A stretch of DNA of 64,000 bases from Patiria miniata (lineage: Eukaryota; Echinodermata; Asteroidea; Valvatida; Asterinidae), in NCBI RefSeq assembly GCF_015706575.1, contig NW_024037072.1, positions 2,919,001-2,983,000 on the forward strand, in the 5' to 3' direction. Below the pieces are notes generated by a model. The model was not told where the DNA came from. It saw nothing but the letters and a program-made list of their open reading frames with translations, and ran no database searches. The translations under genes were made by a program, and so were the position numbers. Every line of letters starts with the position of its first letter. Position 1 is the stretch's first letter. Shown piece after piece: positions 23,725 through 35,664 of the stretch.

Positions 23725-24246
23725 TTAAAGGGACATTACGAGCTGGAATGCGCCCAATTGGGCTACAGAACGTGTTTTAAATGAAATGATATTAAACGGA
23801 AAGAGCATTTAAAATTAGTATATGAATGTCCACACAACTAGCCTTTAAAAACTGGGTGTTTTTGTGTTATTGTTGCGAGAACCATGCGAGAACGAATTTT
23901 GGGGGTCAAAATTTTGTCCCCGAAAAATCGAACTGTTGATGCTAGTTGTGAATCCTGCCTCACAGTGAATTGAATTCTGTGGACGTGTAAGAAACAACAT
24001 CTGTGTATTGGTGCTGTGTGTATTATGAATCACACACACAACGTGTTCGATGCATTGAATAGACAAGACTTGAAATGCGAATATGTAGGCCGTCGCGTTC
24101 AATGTAAACAACCACGTTTTTTGGTCTTTCCTCAAGAACGTTAAGACATTAGGTTTGTTTCCTTTCAACCAGACCTTGAGAATAGTATAAGTAAACAATC
24201 CAAAACATGTTATTGTTGGGGATTTCAGGCCGTAATATCCCTTTAA
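23725..24246. mobile_element. TTAA-type TIR element, copy 1
   Basis: The left TTAAAGGGACATTACG and the inverse of the right end TTAAAGGGATATTACG form a 16-bp TIR bounded by TTAA. The interior CCCAATTGGGCTACA and CCTTTAAAAACTGGGTGTTT recurs at 51708. 522 bp, non-coding. Confidence 0.85.
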
Positions 24247-25290
24247 GAACCAAATAATCGAAGAGTGCTTCATATGGAATAATCTAAAACTAATCTATAC
24301 AGAGTAATTTGTGGCTTTTGTTTCTCCGGAAAAAAACCTAAGCTTGGCTTGTGCCCACACAAAGGATTTGTGCTCAGAGGCATTGCAAGTAAAAAAAACA
24401 ACCAAAACTATGTTTTTTTTAAATAGCTTTTGGGTTGATAAGCTCAAGTTCTTAAAGTTTTACATATTCCTTCCCAATTTTTACCCCTTTTCTTGGTGGG
24501 GGGGGGGGGAGAGGGTGGCTGCCATTTGCTTGTAACCTTTATGAAGATAACTGGAAAGTCATATTTTAACAACAAAACGGGGAAAAAAAACATTACTTTT
24601 GAAAAAGTAATAAATGATGATGAATGTTTGTTACCTCTGTACTGTAAGTAAACAATTCCTAAATTTACATGACAGCACAAGTATTTCGTACATGTTAATG
24701 TTCCGACATGAACTGTGTGCTGAGTCAATGTAAGAAATGACTGATTTTCAGTACGTGAGGAGAAAAAAGAAAAGTACAAAATTGATGGTGCTAATTTATT
24801 CTGTTAAATGTTTACAAAGTTTAATTGTTCTCACTGACTTGTATTAATGTGCGTGATTGGAACGGCACTTTTCTGTAACATGTTTGTACTGTGGAGTTAC
24901 AGTGTCGGGATAAACAAATGATTTTTTTTTTTTCTGTGAAAACGGAATTGTGTTGGTTGTCACCAAAGTTGGATGTTGAACCATTGGAAACTTTCTGTTT
25001 TATTATTGTTAATTAAAAACTTGAACATTTTTGATGACATCTGACAAAACTTAAACAGGCTTTTGAAGACTTGTGTGGTTGGATTTAGTTACAAGCTCTC
25101 TTGTGTTGGCCAGCTTTTCTTGCTCGGTTATCATAAACAAAAAGAGGGCAGTGTTGGGTTGGTTGACAATTTGTCTGGTGATAAACTCTGGGGAAGCTTA
25201 GAAATCCTCAAAAAAAAAGATTAGCAAAAGACGGATCTATGAAACCTGCACTATGGCAACAACACGTGTGCCTCTCCAACTGCATATGTC

Positions 25291-25727
25291 ATGTGTGCGG
25301 CATTCTAGCAAAATGAGACCGAACTTGGCAGAGGTCCCAATGAGGGTTCGCGGGTATTAGGAAATAATAATCCTTGCAATACTGTTGGTTGCACTTTATT
25401 CGGACATTCTGTTGAAAAGTTATGGCTGTTTAAAGTTCCATTGATCAACAAAAAAAGTAAAACACTAAGAAAAAGTCCTCTAAAAGTTTCAACTGTTTTG
25501 TAGTTGTGAAAATGAAAGATGCCAGTTGTTTTTTTCTTAAAAACACTTTTATTCCATGCTTTTTATACTGTTTCTTAAAAATATGTGTAGCCATATCAAA
25601 GATTACAGATATCAACAAATCTGAAAGAAAAATTTTGAAAATGCCCCCATTGGTTTTTTTTTTTCTTCATTTTCCTCCACTACAGCATGTGCCTAGTTCT
25701 GTCTCATTTAAACAGAATGCCTCACAT
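25291..25727. mobile_element. TIR element (GGCATTCT...AAATGAGAC), copy 1
   Basis: The left ATGTGTGCGGCATTCTAGC and AAATGAGACCGAACTTGGCA are inverted at the right (TGCCTAGTTCTGTCTCATTT, AGAATGCCTCACAT). The interior GTTATGGCTGTTTAAAG and CCATATCAAAGATTACA recurs in the copy at 29570. Confidence 0.85.
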
Positions 25728-27446
25728 AAAAGTACTTGCACGAATGCCAGACTTTTGTCAGACATTCAGTTGTGCAGTCTGCTGTGATACGTAAAAGCAT
25801 GGGACGCGATACATGGATCTGCTGCTTGTGTCATATGAATTGTACGTAAATGTGTAGTATCGTCAGAAATTGGACATGATTTGTCGTCTTTGTTCTTCCA
25901 AACTGAAAGTGCCCCTGTAACCCACAGCTTACATATTTGATGACAAGATAATGGTCACAACAGTCATCTTGAGATGGCTTTGAATTTTTTTTGGGGGGGG
26001 GGGAGGGAAATTAATACTTATTGCACTGTTATTGAAAGTGGAAAAAACTTGCCTCCAATCATCGTAAAACTTAGTGTACACTAATAGAATTTATTTTTTT
26101 GTACCATTGTGAAAAGTGGACGCATTTAGCTTGGACTCTTCAGAAATTTTAGAAATGAAAAGTAGCAAGTGCGTACTTGAAAAGATCCTTGGAAGGGACT
26201 ATTCTGCTCCAAGATTGCAGTCCGAGCAAAACAAAGCTAGGCCTGAAGCTGCTCACATGAAGAATTTATAGCATCTTAGAAGATTAACCTCAAACATTGA
26301 GTTAATCTGGCTTGCAGACCACTAATCTTGGACTGGCAAAGCTTTTTTCTCAAATCATTTGTTTTCGGCTTTGACTTTGACATTTGACATTTGCACTGCT
26401 GCGACAACTATCCACAGCCATTATAAAAAAAAGTCTGACAAAGCCTGTGGATTTCTTCCTGGGTTGTCTCTGCATGCCATGACTAAAAAAAATGGTTGTA
26501 TGTTAAAAACACATTTTGGAATCCAGGCCGAAAGATATAATACATGGTACTGAAGCCAACCAAAAAAAAATTATTAAAAAAAAAAAAATCTGAAATTAGA
26601 AATTCATAGAAATATCAATCAGCTTATGTAGATATTGTGTAGGCTATATATCAGACTTAAAAGTGTGAAGCAGAAATGGAAAGGAGTTGAACCTCCTGAC
26701 TTTTTTTATACTGTTCCCTGTACATGTCCACTTCCCCCCCCATTTTTTGACCAAACGCGGTGCCCGCTTAAAGTACTTACAAGAAAAGATGTACAAATAT
26801 ATAGTGTATAAAGCAATATGTAAATTATGGAATAACAGGCACTTGTTTTTTTTTATGAAGAAATCTGTCAAAAAAAATACCAAAAATATAAATATAATGT
26901 ATAACTATTTGTAGCTTGTATGTTTTACTTGTATGCCATTTGCAGAACTTATGTATAAAGAAAGAAAGATATCTTTACTGTAGTAACTAGAGTATTTGAC
27001 TTTAAGATGCTAAGGCACAGATGCTTTGGACTAATCCGACGAGATGGCGGCACACTCACACGTGATGTTCACTTTCTTAAAGGCGCGTAGGAACATTTGC
27101 AATTACCTGGAAACGTACCTACCGATATAACAAGAAAATGCCCTTCCTCAATGTGACGATAATACTGGTACCAAATACCTTGTGAAATTATTCTGTCTGA
27201 AATGATATCATACAGAATAAAACGGTCCTTGAAGGTTGTTTAAGAAAGTGTGCCAACAGGCAGTTTTGTATGTGCATTAGTAACAGAATCCAGTTATGAG
27301 ACCCCCAAAAATTGCGCGTACGTTTTTTTTTTCTTTCTGTTCTTAAGTTGTTGGACAAGACAACTCAGTCTCCAAGAGAAAATGATTAATTCGGCATCGA
27401 TTAGTGAAGATGGCTCTTTCAAGATGTTCATGTAGCCCTATTTTTT

Positions 27447-27806
27447 AGGGAAAGAATGCTGCATCCTGACGCCACTTTTTTCTTAATGTATCATCTCAAT
27501 AATGGTCAGTCATTGACAAAATGTTGAGAAGACATGAATCTAGGACTGAGAAACATATTTGAATTTAAATGAGACTTGAAGGTTTGCATGATGGAAAGAT
27601 CAATAAGTGAGAGGTTTGCGGTTTTGAGTTAATCCAACAGGTTCTCTTCAGAACCACACATACTCACAAAAGAGATATTTCCACATGGTGTTACCGCAAA
27701 CCTCTCACTTAATATTTGAATTTCCTGACTCTCCATAGACTTTGTACACAACCGCTGAAGTGGCGTCTAGTCATGCTAGTTAGCAGGTTGCTACATTCTT
27801 TCCCTA
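27447..27806. mobile_element. MITE family 2, copy b (interrupted)
   Basis: The TIR AGGGAAAGAATGCTGCATCC is inverted at the right as CTACATTCTTTCCCT. The interior matches the copies at 8606 and 60035, but is split by a 145-bp insert at 27567-27711 flanked by a 12-bp duplication. Confidence 0.85.
27567..27711 (+). mobile_element. Nested insert with histone-3'-end-like stem-loop
   Basis: ATATTTGAATTT occurs immediately on both sides (27555-27566 and 27712-27723), a 12-bp target duplication. The insert contains GTGAGAGGTTTGCGG and its inverse CCGCAAACCTCTCAC, which enclose GGTTCT-CTTC-AGAACC at 27640-27655, followed by ACACA and a purine-rich CAAAAGAGAT. Confidence 0.7.
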
Positions 27807-29193
27807 TTTTAAGTTTTTCATTTTGTTCGTCGTAAGTAGAAGTATTTATTGTTGGGGCACTTTTCTCTCTTCTTTTATCTGTTCTCTCAGAATAGTATCC
27901 ACTGTGGTGAACTTCAACAAATAAGTTCTTAAGATTTTGAGGATTTTTTTTGCTTCAAATTAAAAAAAAAAATGCACTAAAACCAAATGATCCTACGTGC
28001 CTTTAATTTGAGGTACCAGTGTAATTTGTAAACCGTATTGGCTCAAGAACAACGAGTGCAAACATACACCTGTGTATTGGGTTTGCTTTCATCTCAGTAA
28101 TATGGCCCTTCCAAAAGTTTGTCGGATATGTTTAAAGTTTGTGCCATTGATTTCAGTGTAGTAATCTTGCCAGAAGATCTCTTATAATGATCAACAATGT
28201 GTGCTGAACTTTTTTGTTGTAAACAAAGCTTTGTTTGCAAAGGCTCTGAAAGTTTGGTTGGAGCAAACTCAGCAAGATTTTTGGATCTGTCGACCAGATC
28301 TACTGCAGGGATGCGAGTTAGCCTTGACATTTTTGTAGTAAAACTGAAGTATATACCAGAAACTGTACTCATATGTATGGCGCCATTATTATCTGAAATT
28401 AAAAAAAGAAAAGACAAAAATAAGCATCATCTTACAGGAAGACTTACATCCCTGCGACTGAGGACTTATTCAGATATTTGGTCTGTTGGTTTGTTCATTA
28501 GCTAGTTGATTGGTCGTCAGTTAGCTTGTTGTCTTGGTTTGTCCGAAAGCTTGCTGGCTGTGTAACTGGTTCATTGATTGGTTGTTTGCTTTTTTTGCTG
28601 GTTGCATACTTTTAGTGAGTGCTTTTTTCACTTATTTGTTTTTTTCTTTGGCTTGTTTGTTCTTTGAAAGATAAAAAAAAAGTCCTTTACAAAATGGATG
28701 TTGGATAAGACAACTCAATCTCCGACAGAAAATTTAGCATCAATTACTGTAGATGCTCTTTAAAGATGCTCGTGTAGCCCAATTTTGTTTTTCATTTCGT
28801 ATGTAGAAAGTACAAGTATTTATTATTGAAGCACTGAGTTTTATTAAGTTTAAGTCTTATTCATGCTTTTAGGTAAACAACTTGATGGCACTTCCACTTA
28901 ATTTTTGTTTAACAGAAATTATACAAATTTCCAATTCGTACATTTGATTTTTTTTAATGTTCTGCATATGATAAACTTACATAAAGGCCAGGCCTGATCG
29001 AGAGTACTTTTGTCCATACTTAAATTATTCTTTTTTAATTTGGATTCAGAATTGATGTGCACAGAAAGTATTTGAATAAATCTGAGGAGACATTTCTTGT
29101 AAACGAGTGTGTGTCTTTTTAAAGACTCAGTACTATGTAAGAATGACTGAATCACTTCTTTGGCAATGTTCAGATTTGTGAACTGAAACTGCA

Positions 29194-29565
29194 TTAGGCC
29201 AAAAAAAAAAAGTCTCCGGTTTCTGGTATGGAGCTTGCCTCAAAAGTGGTGCGGCGACGCAGCTTTTTTTTTTTTTACCTGTTTTTTTTTTTTTGGCTTC
29301 AAATGTCGGCTGATGACTGCAAATGGTGCCCGACTAAACTTACTGCAAATATATGGTAGTCCAGAGAGGCCACATAAAGCTTATTCTCGATCATAACCCC
29401 ATCTAAAAACACGTTAAAATTGTGCAGCAGCAGGATTCCAGTCAAACCAGTGAGTTTGGCGGTTTTGAGACATCATCTTGTATTGAAAAATTTTTTTTTT
29501 CATTTTGCCGACGCGCATGGCTACGGCGACGCGCGCGCATACCAGAAACCGGAGACTTTTTTTCT
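29194..29565. mobile_element. MITE family 1, diverged copy d
   Basis: TTAGGCC, an A-run and AGTCTCCGGTTTCTGGTAT at the left, with the inverse ATACCAGAAACCGGAGACT at the right. The layout is the same as in the other family-1 copies (GGCGACGC next to the TIR, T-run inside), but the TIR is a distinct subfamily. Confidence 0.75.
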
Positions 29566-29569
29566 GTGC

Positions 29570-30144
29570 ATATCTGTATGGCAAAATGCGACAGAACTGG
29601 GCAGAGAACAAAATGAGGATTAAATAAAAGATACCTTTTTGAGACTTTGATTACAGAACTCGTATCAGGAGCTGTAACTAAAGTCTCAAAAAGGTATCTT
29701 TTATTCAATTGATATAATAATGGGACAGGAAACGAACTTTCATGCTCAACAAAATGAGGGTTTGTGGGTGTAAGGAAAGATAATAAAATTAGCATAACAG
29801 TACTTTTTGTTGCACTTCAATCAGACTTCTTTCGTTTGACAGTTATGGCTGTTTAAAGCTCACATTTATTGACAAGTCAAAAAATAAAATGCTGAGAAAA
29901 AGGCCTATAAATTTCGAGTTTTGTATTTGGGAGAATGATAGATAGCAACTATTTTTCCTAAAGAAACACGACTTATATTCCACATTTTCCCCATTTTTAA
30001 TAAAATTTGCATAGTAGCCATATCAAAAATTACAAATATCAATAAATCTGAAAATTCAAATTTTTTTTACCCCCATTTAGTTGTTTGCATTTTACTCCAC
30101 TAAGGCCTGTGCCAAGTTCCATCTCATTTTGCCAGAATGCGATT
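29570..30144. mobile_element. TIR element (AAATGAGAC family), copy 2, interrupted
   Basis: The left GGCAAAATGCGACAGAACTG pairs with the right end CCAAGTTCCATCTCATTTTG. The interior matches 25291-25727 over most of its length. A 129-bp insert at 29619-29747 interrupts it. Confidence 0.82.
29619..29747. mobile_element. Nested hairpin insert with 12-bp target duplication
   Basis: AACAAAATGAGG is present on both sides (29607-29618, 29748-29759). The insert has 34-bp arms (ATAAAAGATACC, TTTTTGAGACTTT, TTACAG and inverse) around a loop of about 15 bp at 29623-29706, plus an unpaired 3' segment. Copy 1 at 25291 shows the empty site. Confidence 0.75.
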
Positions 30145-31115
30145 TTCAAAAGTTTAAGACACGAACAAATTCAATCATCCAACAACAAGTTCATTTTTTA
30201 AAGTTTATTGTAGAAAAATGTTATTCTTCAAATAAAAGTGCAAGTGATATATAATGTTTGCTTTATGAATGTAAAGCTACCTCTCTCTTAAAAAAAATAG
30301 AACCAGATTACAAAAGGTTAATGACAGTACATTTGTTAATAATTCCTTCATAAAATACAATACAAACATCACAGTATCATGGGGTAGGATAAATACATTA
30401 ATAACTGACCATTGCAACTTCAAATTCTTTTGAAAAAAAAATAGAGAAGTTTAAGTTGGAGGACATAATGTCATTTTCAAATTGTTTTGGAAATTTCATA
30501 ATTGGCGAGACAGTGATTTTACTGCATAGAAACGCACTCGGTAAACGGGGGGAAAAGGACATAAATAATCAGCCCTTAATTTATCAAAATTTCAGATTAA
30601 CTTTTAATAACATAAGCCCAATCTCATCACAAGGAACATTTTACAAAATTTAGATTGAGTATATTAACACAATGCCCAGTAAAAAAAAAATGAAACACTG
30701 TTGTTCTCGGGGTTGTACATGCAACCAGTGGAGTACCTCAAATCTAGACAAAAAGTTAAACTAATAAATACTAAAGTGAAAATGAAGTGTTTATTCTGTG
30801 ACTACATGAGGGTAAACTAATGCTGTGTTTTTTGTGAAATATGTAAGAGAGATCTGAACTGGGCCAAAACATCTCAAAAAGTCAACGCAACTCTAGGTTC
30901 AAGTGTATACTTCAACCACAGATCAAACACAAAATGCACCCAATTCCTACATGAACAGTTTAAAAGCACGAACTGCATGCTACAAACAAATTATTCTGCC
31001 TCACTTTTCGTCACACAGCTATTCATGTACGCACACAAAAATGTGTATGATACAGCAAGCTCTTGTACCAATCTTGTGGGCTCTACATCATGTCTTAAAA
31101 GTGTTCTCATCTTGT

Positions 31116-31240
31116 AAGGCTGTGTCTAAGTCACTTGTCTACGGCTTGCAATTTACACACACACCTGTGGAAGTGGCTAGATCCATATCCATATACGTGT
31201 GTAATGTCAGCCACAGCCATCCAAATTGGACGCAGCCTTA
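31116..31240. mobile_element. Palindromic element, copy 2 (relative of 18285-18416)
   Basis: The ends TAAGGCTGTGTCTAAGTCAC and (inverse) TAAGGCTGCGTCCAATTTGG enclose paired GGCTAGATCCATATCC / ATACGTGTGTAATGTCAGCC-type arms. It is diverged from copy 1. Confidence 0.6.
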
Positions 31241-32645
31241 GTCTCAACCTGAATGATGACATGTAAAAGTTATCACTGCTATTTAACTGACTGTGTTCTA
31301 TCTGTACAGAACAGATACCAATATCGAAGATTGTTACATCATTTTGAAATTTGATTGCATATTACTAAGGTTGATAAAGAGTTTTACAGATGTCGTATTT
31401 CAACAATTTTTTTTTCAGTGACAATCACAGAAAAGGTCAGAGCACCTACAGGTGTTCTTAAGACAATTTTCCATGAAACTTGTACATGATTTGACTGCTA
31501 AAAACAATCAGAAATCTAATCCACAGCAGGCAACTACAGACCCAGTATGGTTCAGGCAACTTTTCAAGCGCTCTCATTGGACAATATTCACACTGTAACA
31601 ACCAATCACTTTGTACAAATTGTGATTTTGACCAAATTTTAGATCACAGTTGTACAACATGATTGGTTGTCAAGCTAGTTCTGAAATCAATTCGTTACGA
31701 TCATCAATTCGGTGTGAGGGGTTTCTTTCAACAAAAGGAGGCCTTTCAACTTTTTAAGGATCGTCAAGTTTGTCAAATTTATCACCTTCCAAAATAGGAC
31801 TCGTTTCTTGTAACATTGACAAGATGTGAAATTTTTTGAAATCATATGGATAAAAAATCATAGTTTATCTATAACAATCTCATACATTGTAAATCAAACA
31901 TAAATTGCAAGATGAAAACTTCAAATAATTACATAAAACCCACAAAAATGTAGTTTATCCAACTTTTTTGTTTGGTAATAAATTAGGTGGGGTAACTATT
32001 GACATAGTCAATCAACTGGAACAATTCATGCACGATAAACCACTGTTTTTATACAAAACACTACAATTTAAATTGATGAAGATTACCTCACAAATTACAC
32101 TGGGCCAGCCAGTGTACACATTCAATCAATGACCATCACAATATTAGTTGCATGATATTAATGACTGGTAAATATTCTCATTCAGTATTCAATGTCTCTT
32201 TCCATCATTTTACAGAAAAAATACTCAAACACTGCCAGAAAAAAACTAGTGTTCATTCTTACAAATATTACAAAAAAGCAATTACAAAAATATAATTCAA
32301 AATTTGATGCTTTGAAAAAAAGCTTGCAAGCCACATTTGAATTTTTGTGATGGCATGTTGGTTTCATCACTGTGAAATGAACAGATTTAAAGAACATTTG
32401 TTTTAAATTCTTTTGATTTTCTAGTTCCACAAACACGTTCTTCAAAATTCCTCCAAAAACAACTTTTTGTCTGCCACAGCATGTCAAACACAACAGGACA
32501 ACTTAACAAATGCAAAATTACAATCACAAAAAAACCCAAAATATTTCAAAGTAGAAAATATATCTTTTTACATAAAGCTTCTGTTTAAAAATACAACTAT
32601 AATTCTTTGAGGCCCAGTAAAGCCGAAGACGGGGCATTCTCCAAA

Positions 32646-33123
32646 ACAGGGTTGTCCCCAAAAAAGTTGTGAAAGCAGATATCCTTAAATTTCTCAAAAA
32701 CTGCTTAAGATGAGTATTTCATCTTGATGGAGCACATTCATTATACTCTTGTGTATATTCAGTAAAAATGTCATGGAAATTCGTTCATGCAAACCAGAGA
32801 TCTAACAGATTGTAAAAGGCTATGTGTTTTTCACCCATTCCAATGGGATTGGGATTTACACAGTTAACTTAATTTACATCATCAGAGTGAGAAAGCCCAT
32901 GACAATCTGATGCACTGATATCACTAACTGTGTAAATCCCATTGGAATGGGTGAAAAACCCATAGCCTTTTACAATCTGTTAGATCTCTGGATTTCCATG
33001 GCATTTTCACTGATTATACACAAGAGTATAATTAATACGCTCCATCAAGATGAAATACTCATGTTAAGTAGTATTTGAGAAATTAAAGGATACTTGCAGA
33101 ACTTTTTTGGAAGACTCCCTGTA
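32646..33123. mobile_element. Long foldback element with arms of about 200 bp
   Basis: CCAGAGATCTAACAGATTG, AAAAGGCTATG, TTTTTCACCCATTCCAATGG and ATTTACACAGTTA recur inverted, as do the outer CATCTTGATGGAGC and AAAAAAGTT blocks. The ends CAGGG / CCCTG resemble hAT-like termini, but no target duplication is clear. Transcripts would form a long hairpin. Confidence 0.85.
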
Positions 33124-34289
33124 ATTAGCTCCCAACATAATGTAGGACCTATGCAGAGTTAACTTAGGCACAAACAGTAAACCATTGATTTGTATAAGGC
33201 TTATGCCTTAATTAATCATACCAAAATGTGGCCAACCCCATCAATATCAGGAAGGTTAGGATTAATTTGATTTTACAAACGTTGGCGACAAGAAAAATGC
33301 TTCCTGTTGTTCTGCTTTTTTTTTTTTAACCACTTCGCGTCGGGTTTATTTGTGCCGAAAATTCCAAATTTTTAAAAGGCAAAATTTCCCAGCGAATTTT
33401 CTGATCTACAGCCAAATGCCACAAGTACAGATTCGCAAGAGCGATTTCAACAGTATTTGTACAATATTTCTCCTGGGTGTGCACTGGAGCGTAAATTGTA
33501 CAACAATAGGCCGTGCACAACGACCAACACAACGGTCAGCTCATGGTCCGCCTCCACAGACTTTGTGTGTGTGTACAAAAGGTACGAGGGATTAGCGTGT
33601 TTAGACGTCACCCGGAGGCGAGTCAAGGCAATCTTGACGTCTTAACCCGTCAGCCGTGCCTGGGCATAAAAACAGCCAGTGCGTGTTATCACGGCCTCTG
33701 GTGCGAACTGATTAATCCATTTTCTTCACTAGTCCATAAAAGGTTTTTTAGAAGTTAAGGAGCAAACATCATTCTCCAGAGATTCAATTCGTGTTTCTCT
33801 TCGATGAAACTATTGATCAGCAAGTGTCACTGTAACAAAATCACCAGCTACCTAAAGTACTTACAATAAACTCACTCTTCGTAACAAAATCTACCATTTG
33901 TCTTGGTGGGTCGAATCTACTGTTAACTGTACGGTGGATCAGCACACCTAAATAACAATCACGAAAGTCTAAATGCACACTCATACACATATATGTTGCC
34001 ACGCATTGCGGTTTCTGAAGGGGCAAAGAACATACATATAGCTCAATCACAAATGATATTTATCTCAGAGCTAGAAGAAAGCCGGTTTTGACATTTAAAA
34101 AGCATACTCTAACTTAACTGTTTAATATAAGGTTTTTACCTTGCGTGGTAAGTTTGCTGACAAGTTTGTGGTCCTTAAATTCTAAGCTCTAGTCCTTATC
34201 TAAGGGTGCAGGTAGGATATCTTCAGGCTGAAAATCTAATAGGTCCTTAGGAGGCACATCATTTAGTAACTAGGAAAACTTGTGGACAA

Positions 34290-34925
34290 GTTTATCTGCA
34301 ATAAGCCCATCAAACTGGGCATTAGTTGCAGAATTCTGAACATTTTTTCCAGAATCTTCCCACTTTGGGGTTATCAATTTCGTCACCATTTTCACGAATT
34401 GACACATGCGCTGTGTGGTGTCAGTTCCTGAAAACCGCGTAATCAATCATTTTGCTTTCATGAACGGCCACGCAGGTGCGCCCACTTCATACACTGAAGC
34501 GTAAAAGAAAAAAATCTTGTTTTCATGAAGTTAAACGCAAGCATGTGGCGGAAATTACTATTAGGAGTAAACGCTTTGAAAGGTTTGACATAAATTTAAT
34601 CCATCCGTACAGGCCTACTTGTGGGCTGACACAAAAATTTAATTAAAAACCTTTTTACTGGTGAAATTAAGACCAGTTTCGTGAAAACGAAAATGTACGG
34701 AGTGCGTGCAGGTGTCAGTTCATGAAAACCAAAATAACGCGGTTTTGTAAAGTACAAGTGCGTGCCGACAACCGGCACTCACGTGCAACTCAGTGTCAGT
34801 TCATAGTGTCAGTGACGATTTGTAAGCAATACTGGTAGCTTCATTGTGGGAAGATTCCAGGAAAGTCGTTCAGGTACCTGCAAATAGCACCCAATACAAT
34901 GAGCCTATTGCAGAAAAACCTGTCT
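34290..34925. mobile_element. Diverged inverted-repeat element
   Basis: GACAAGTTTATCTGCAATAA, TTAGTTGCAG and CCAGAATCTTCCCAC at the left recur inverted at the right (GTGGGAAGATTCCAGG, TATTGCAGAAAAACCTGTC). The middle repeats GTCAGTTCATGAAAACC words. Boundaries are approximate. Confidence 0.6.
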
Positions 34926-35069
34926 GCAAATTATCCCTGTTATTTAACGAGTCCTTAACTTTTGGCTTATATTAAATTTGCTGGATTAACAAACATAATC
35001 TCTGGAGGTGGATTCTTGTCATGGAGGCACTTTGTTGCGGAAGAATGTATACTAATTTTTTTGTAATGT

Positions 35070-35436
35070 TTGGCCAAAGAAAACATTTGTCGGTCTCTGG
35101 TCATACCAAATTCCGGAATTGATGCGGCGATGCATTTTTTGGGGGGGGGGGGGGGCTTTTTTTCCAATCCAATATTTTACAGACAAGGTAGGTACTATTT
35201 TGCTTTTTTGTGTCCTCATAAACCTTGGTGTCCTCCATTATTCGCCCTGGGCCCTTCTTCATTCGTTGGTGCTCTTTGGTATGAACATTTGAGGTGGTGC
35301 GGCAATAGAGGGCGCTGCTGTAGCTACCGCCATTGGCTACCACGGAAAATTTGAAGAAGAAAATACACTGACGTGCATGATCAAAATCAACGCGTGCGCT
35401 GACCAGAGACTGACTAATTTCTATTTTTGGCCTTAG
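35070..35436. mobile_element. MITE family 1, copy b
   Basis: TTGGCCAAAG and TCGGTCTCTGGTCATACC at the left, GACCAGAGACTGAC and TTGGCCTTA at the right. The GGTGTCC and CCTTGGTG words are as in copies at 6613 and 44478. It lies just 3' of the ITPRID stop codon, so it may be transcribed in that 3' UTR. Confidence 0.85.
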
Positions 35437-35592
35437 AACGAACGAGAATAACTGTTACTGAAACTTGCTCACTCCTCCCTCAAAGGAAGAAATCCACCCT
35501 GGCTGACAGAATGACTCGTGGGTTGCTTGAAGCTGGTCCTCAGACACTGCAAGGAGAGGCGGGGAGGCATTTTGGCTGGCAGTCTCTGTTTC

Positions 35593-35664
35593 TTATTCTC
35601 CATCTTGCAACCTTCGCTGCTCTCTCAGTAAACCCTTCAGCTGTTCTATCTCCTTATCTTTGGC
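35593..35664 (-). CDS. ITPRID2: ITPRID last exon
   Basis: CATCTGCCAG precedes 23 codons AKDKEIEQLKGLLREQRRLQ...DGE and TAA. The heptad pattern continues from the previous exon. The 3' UTR extends to lower coordinates, towards the element at 35070-35436, which ends 157 bp past the stop. Confidence 0.82.
   Translation of the reverse strand, partial: AKDKEIEQLKGLLREQRRLQDGE

Larger units (their letters stand above)
23204..35592. other. Convergent intergenic region with 3' UTRs and repeats
   Basis: This lies between the two tail-to-tail genes. Elements are listed separately. An AATAAA at 27216-27221 followed by a GT-rich stretch is one possible polyadenylation site for the + gene, but a 4-kb 3' UTR would be needed. 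I could not place either gene's 3' end. The segments 24247-25290, 25728-27446, 27807-29193, 30145-31115, 31241-32645 and 33124-34289 show only AT-rich sequence with homopolymer runs. Confidence 0.35.
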
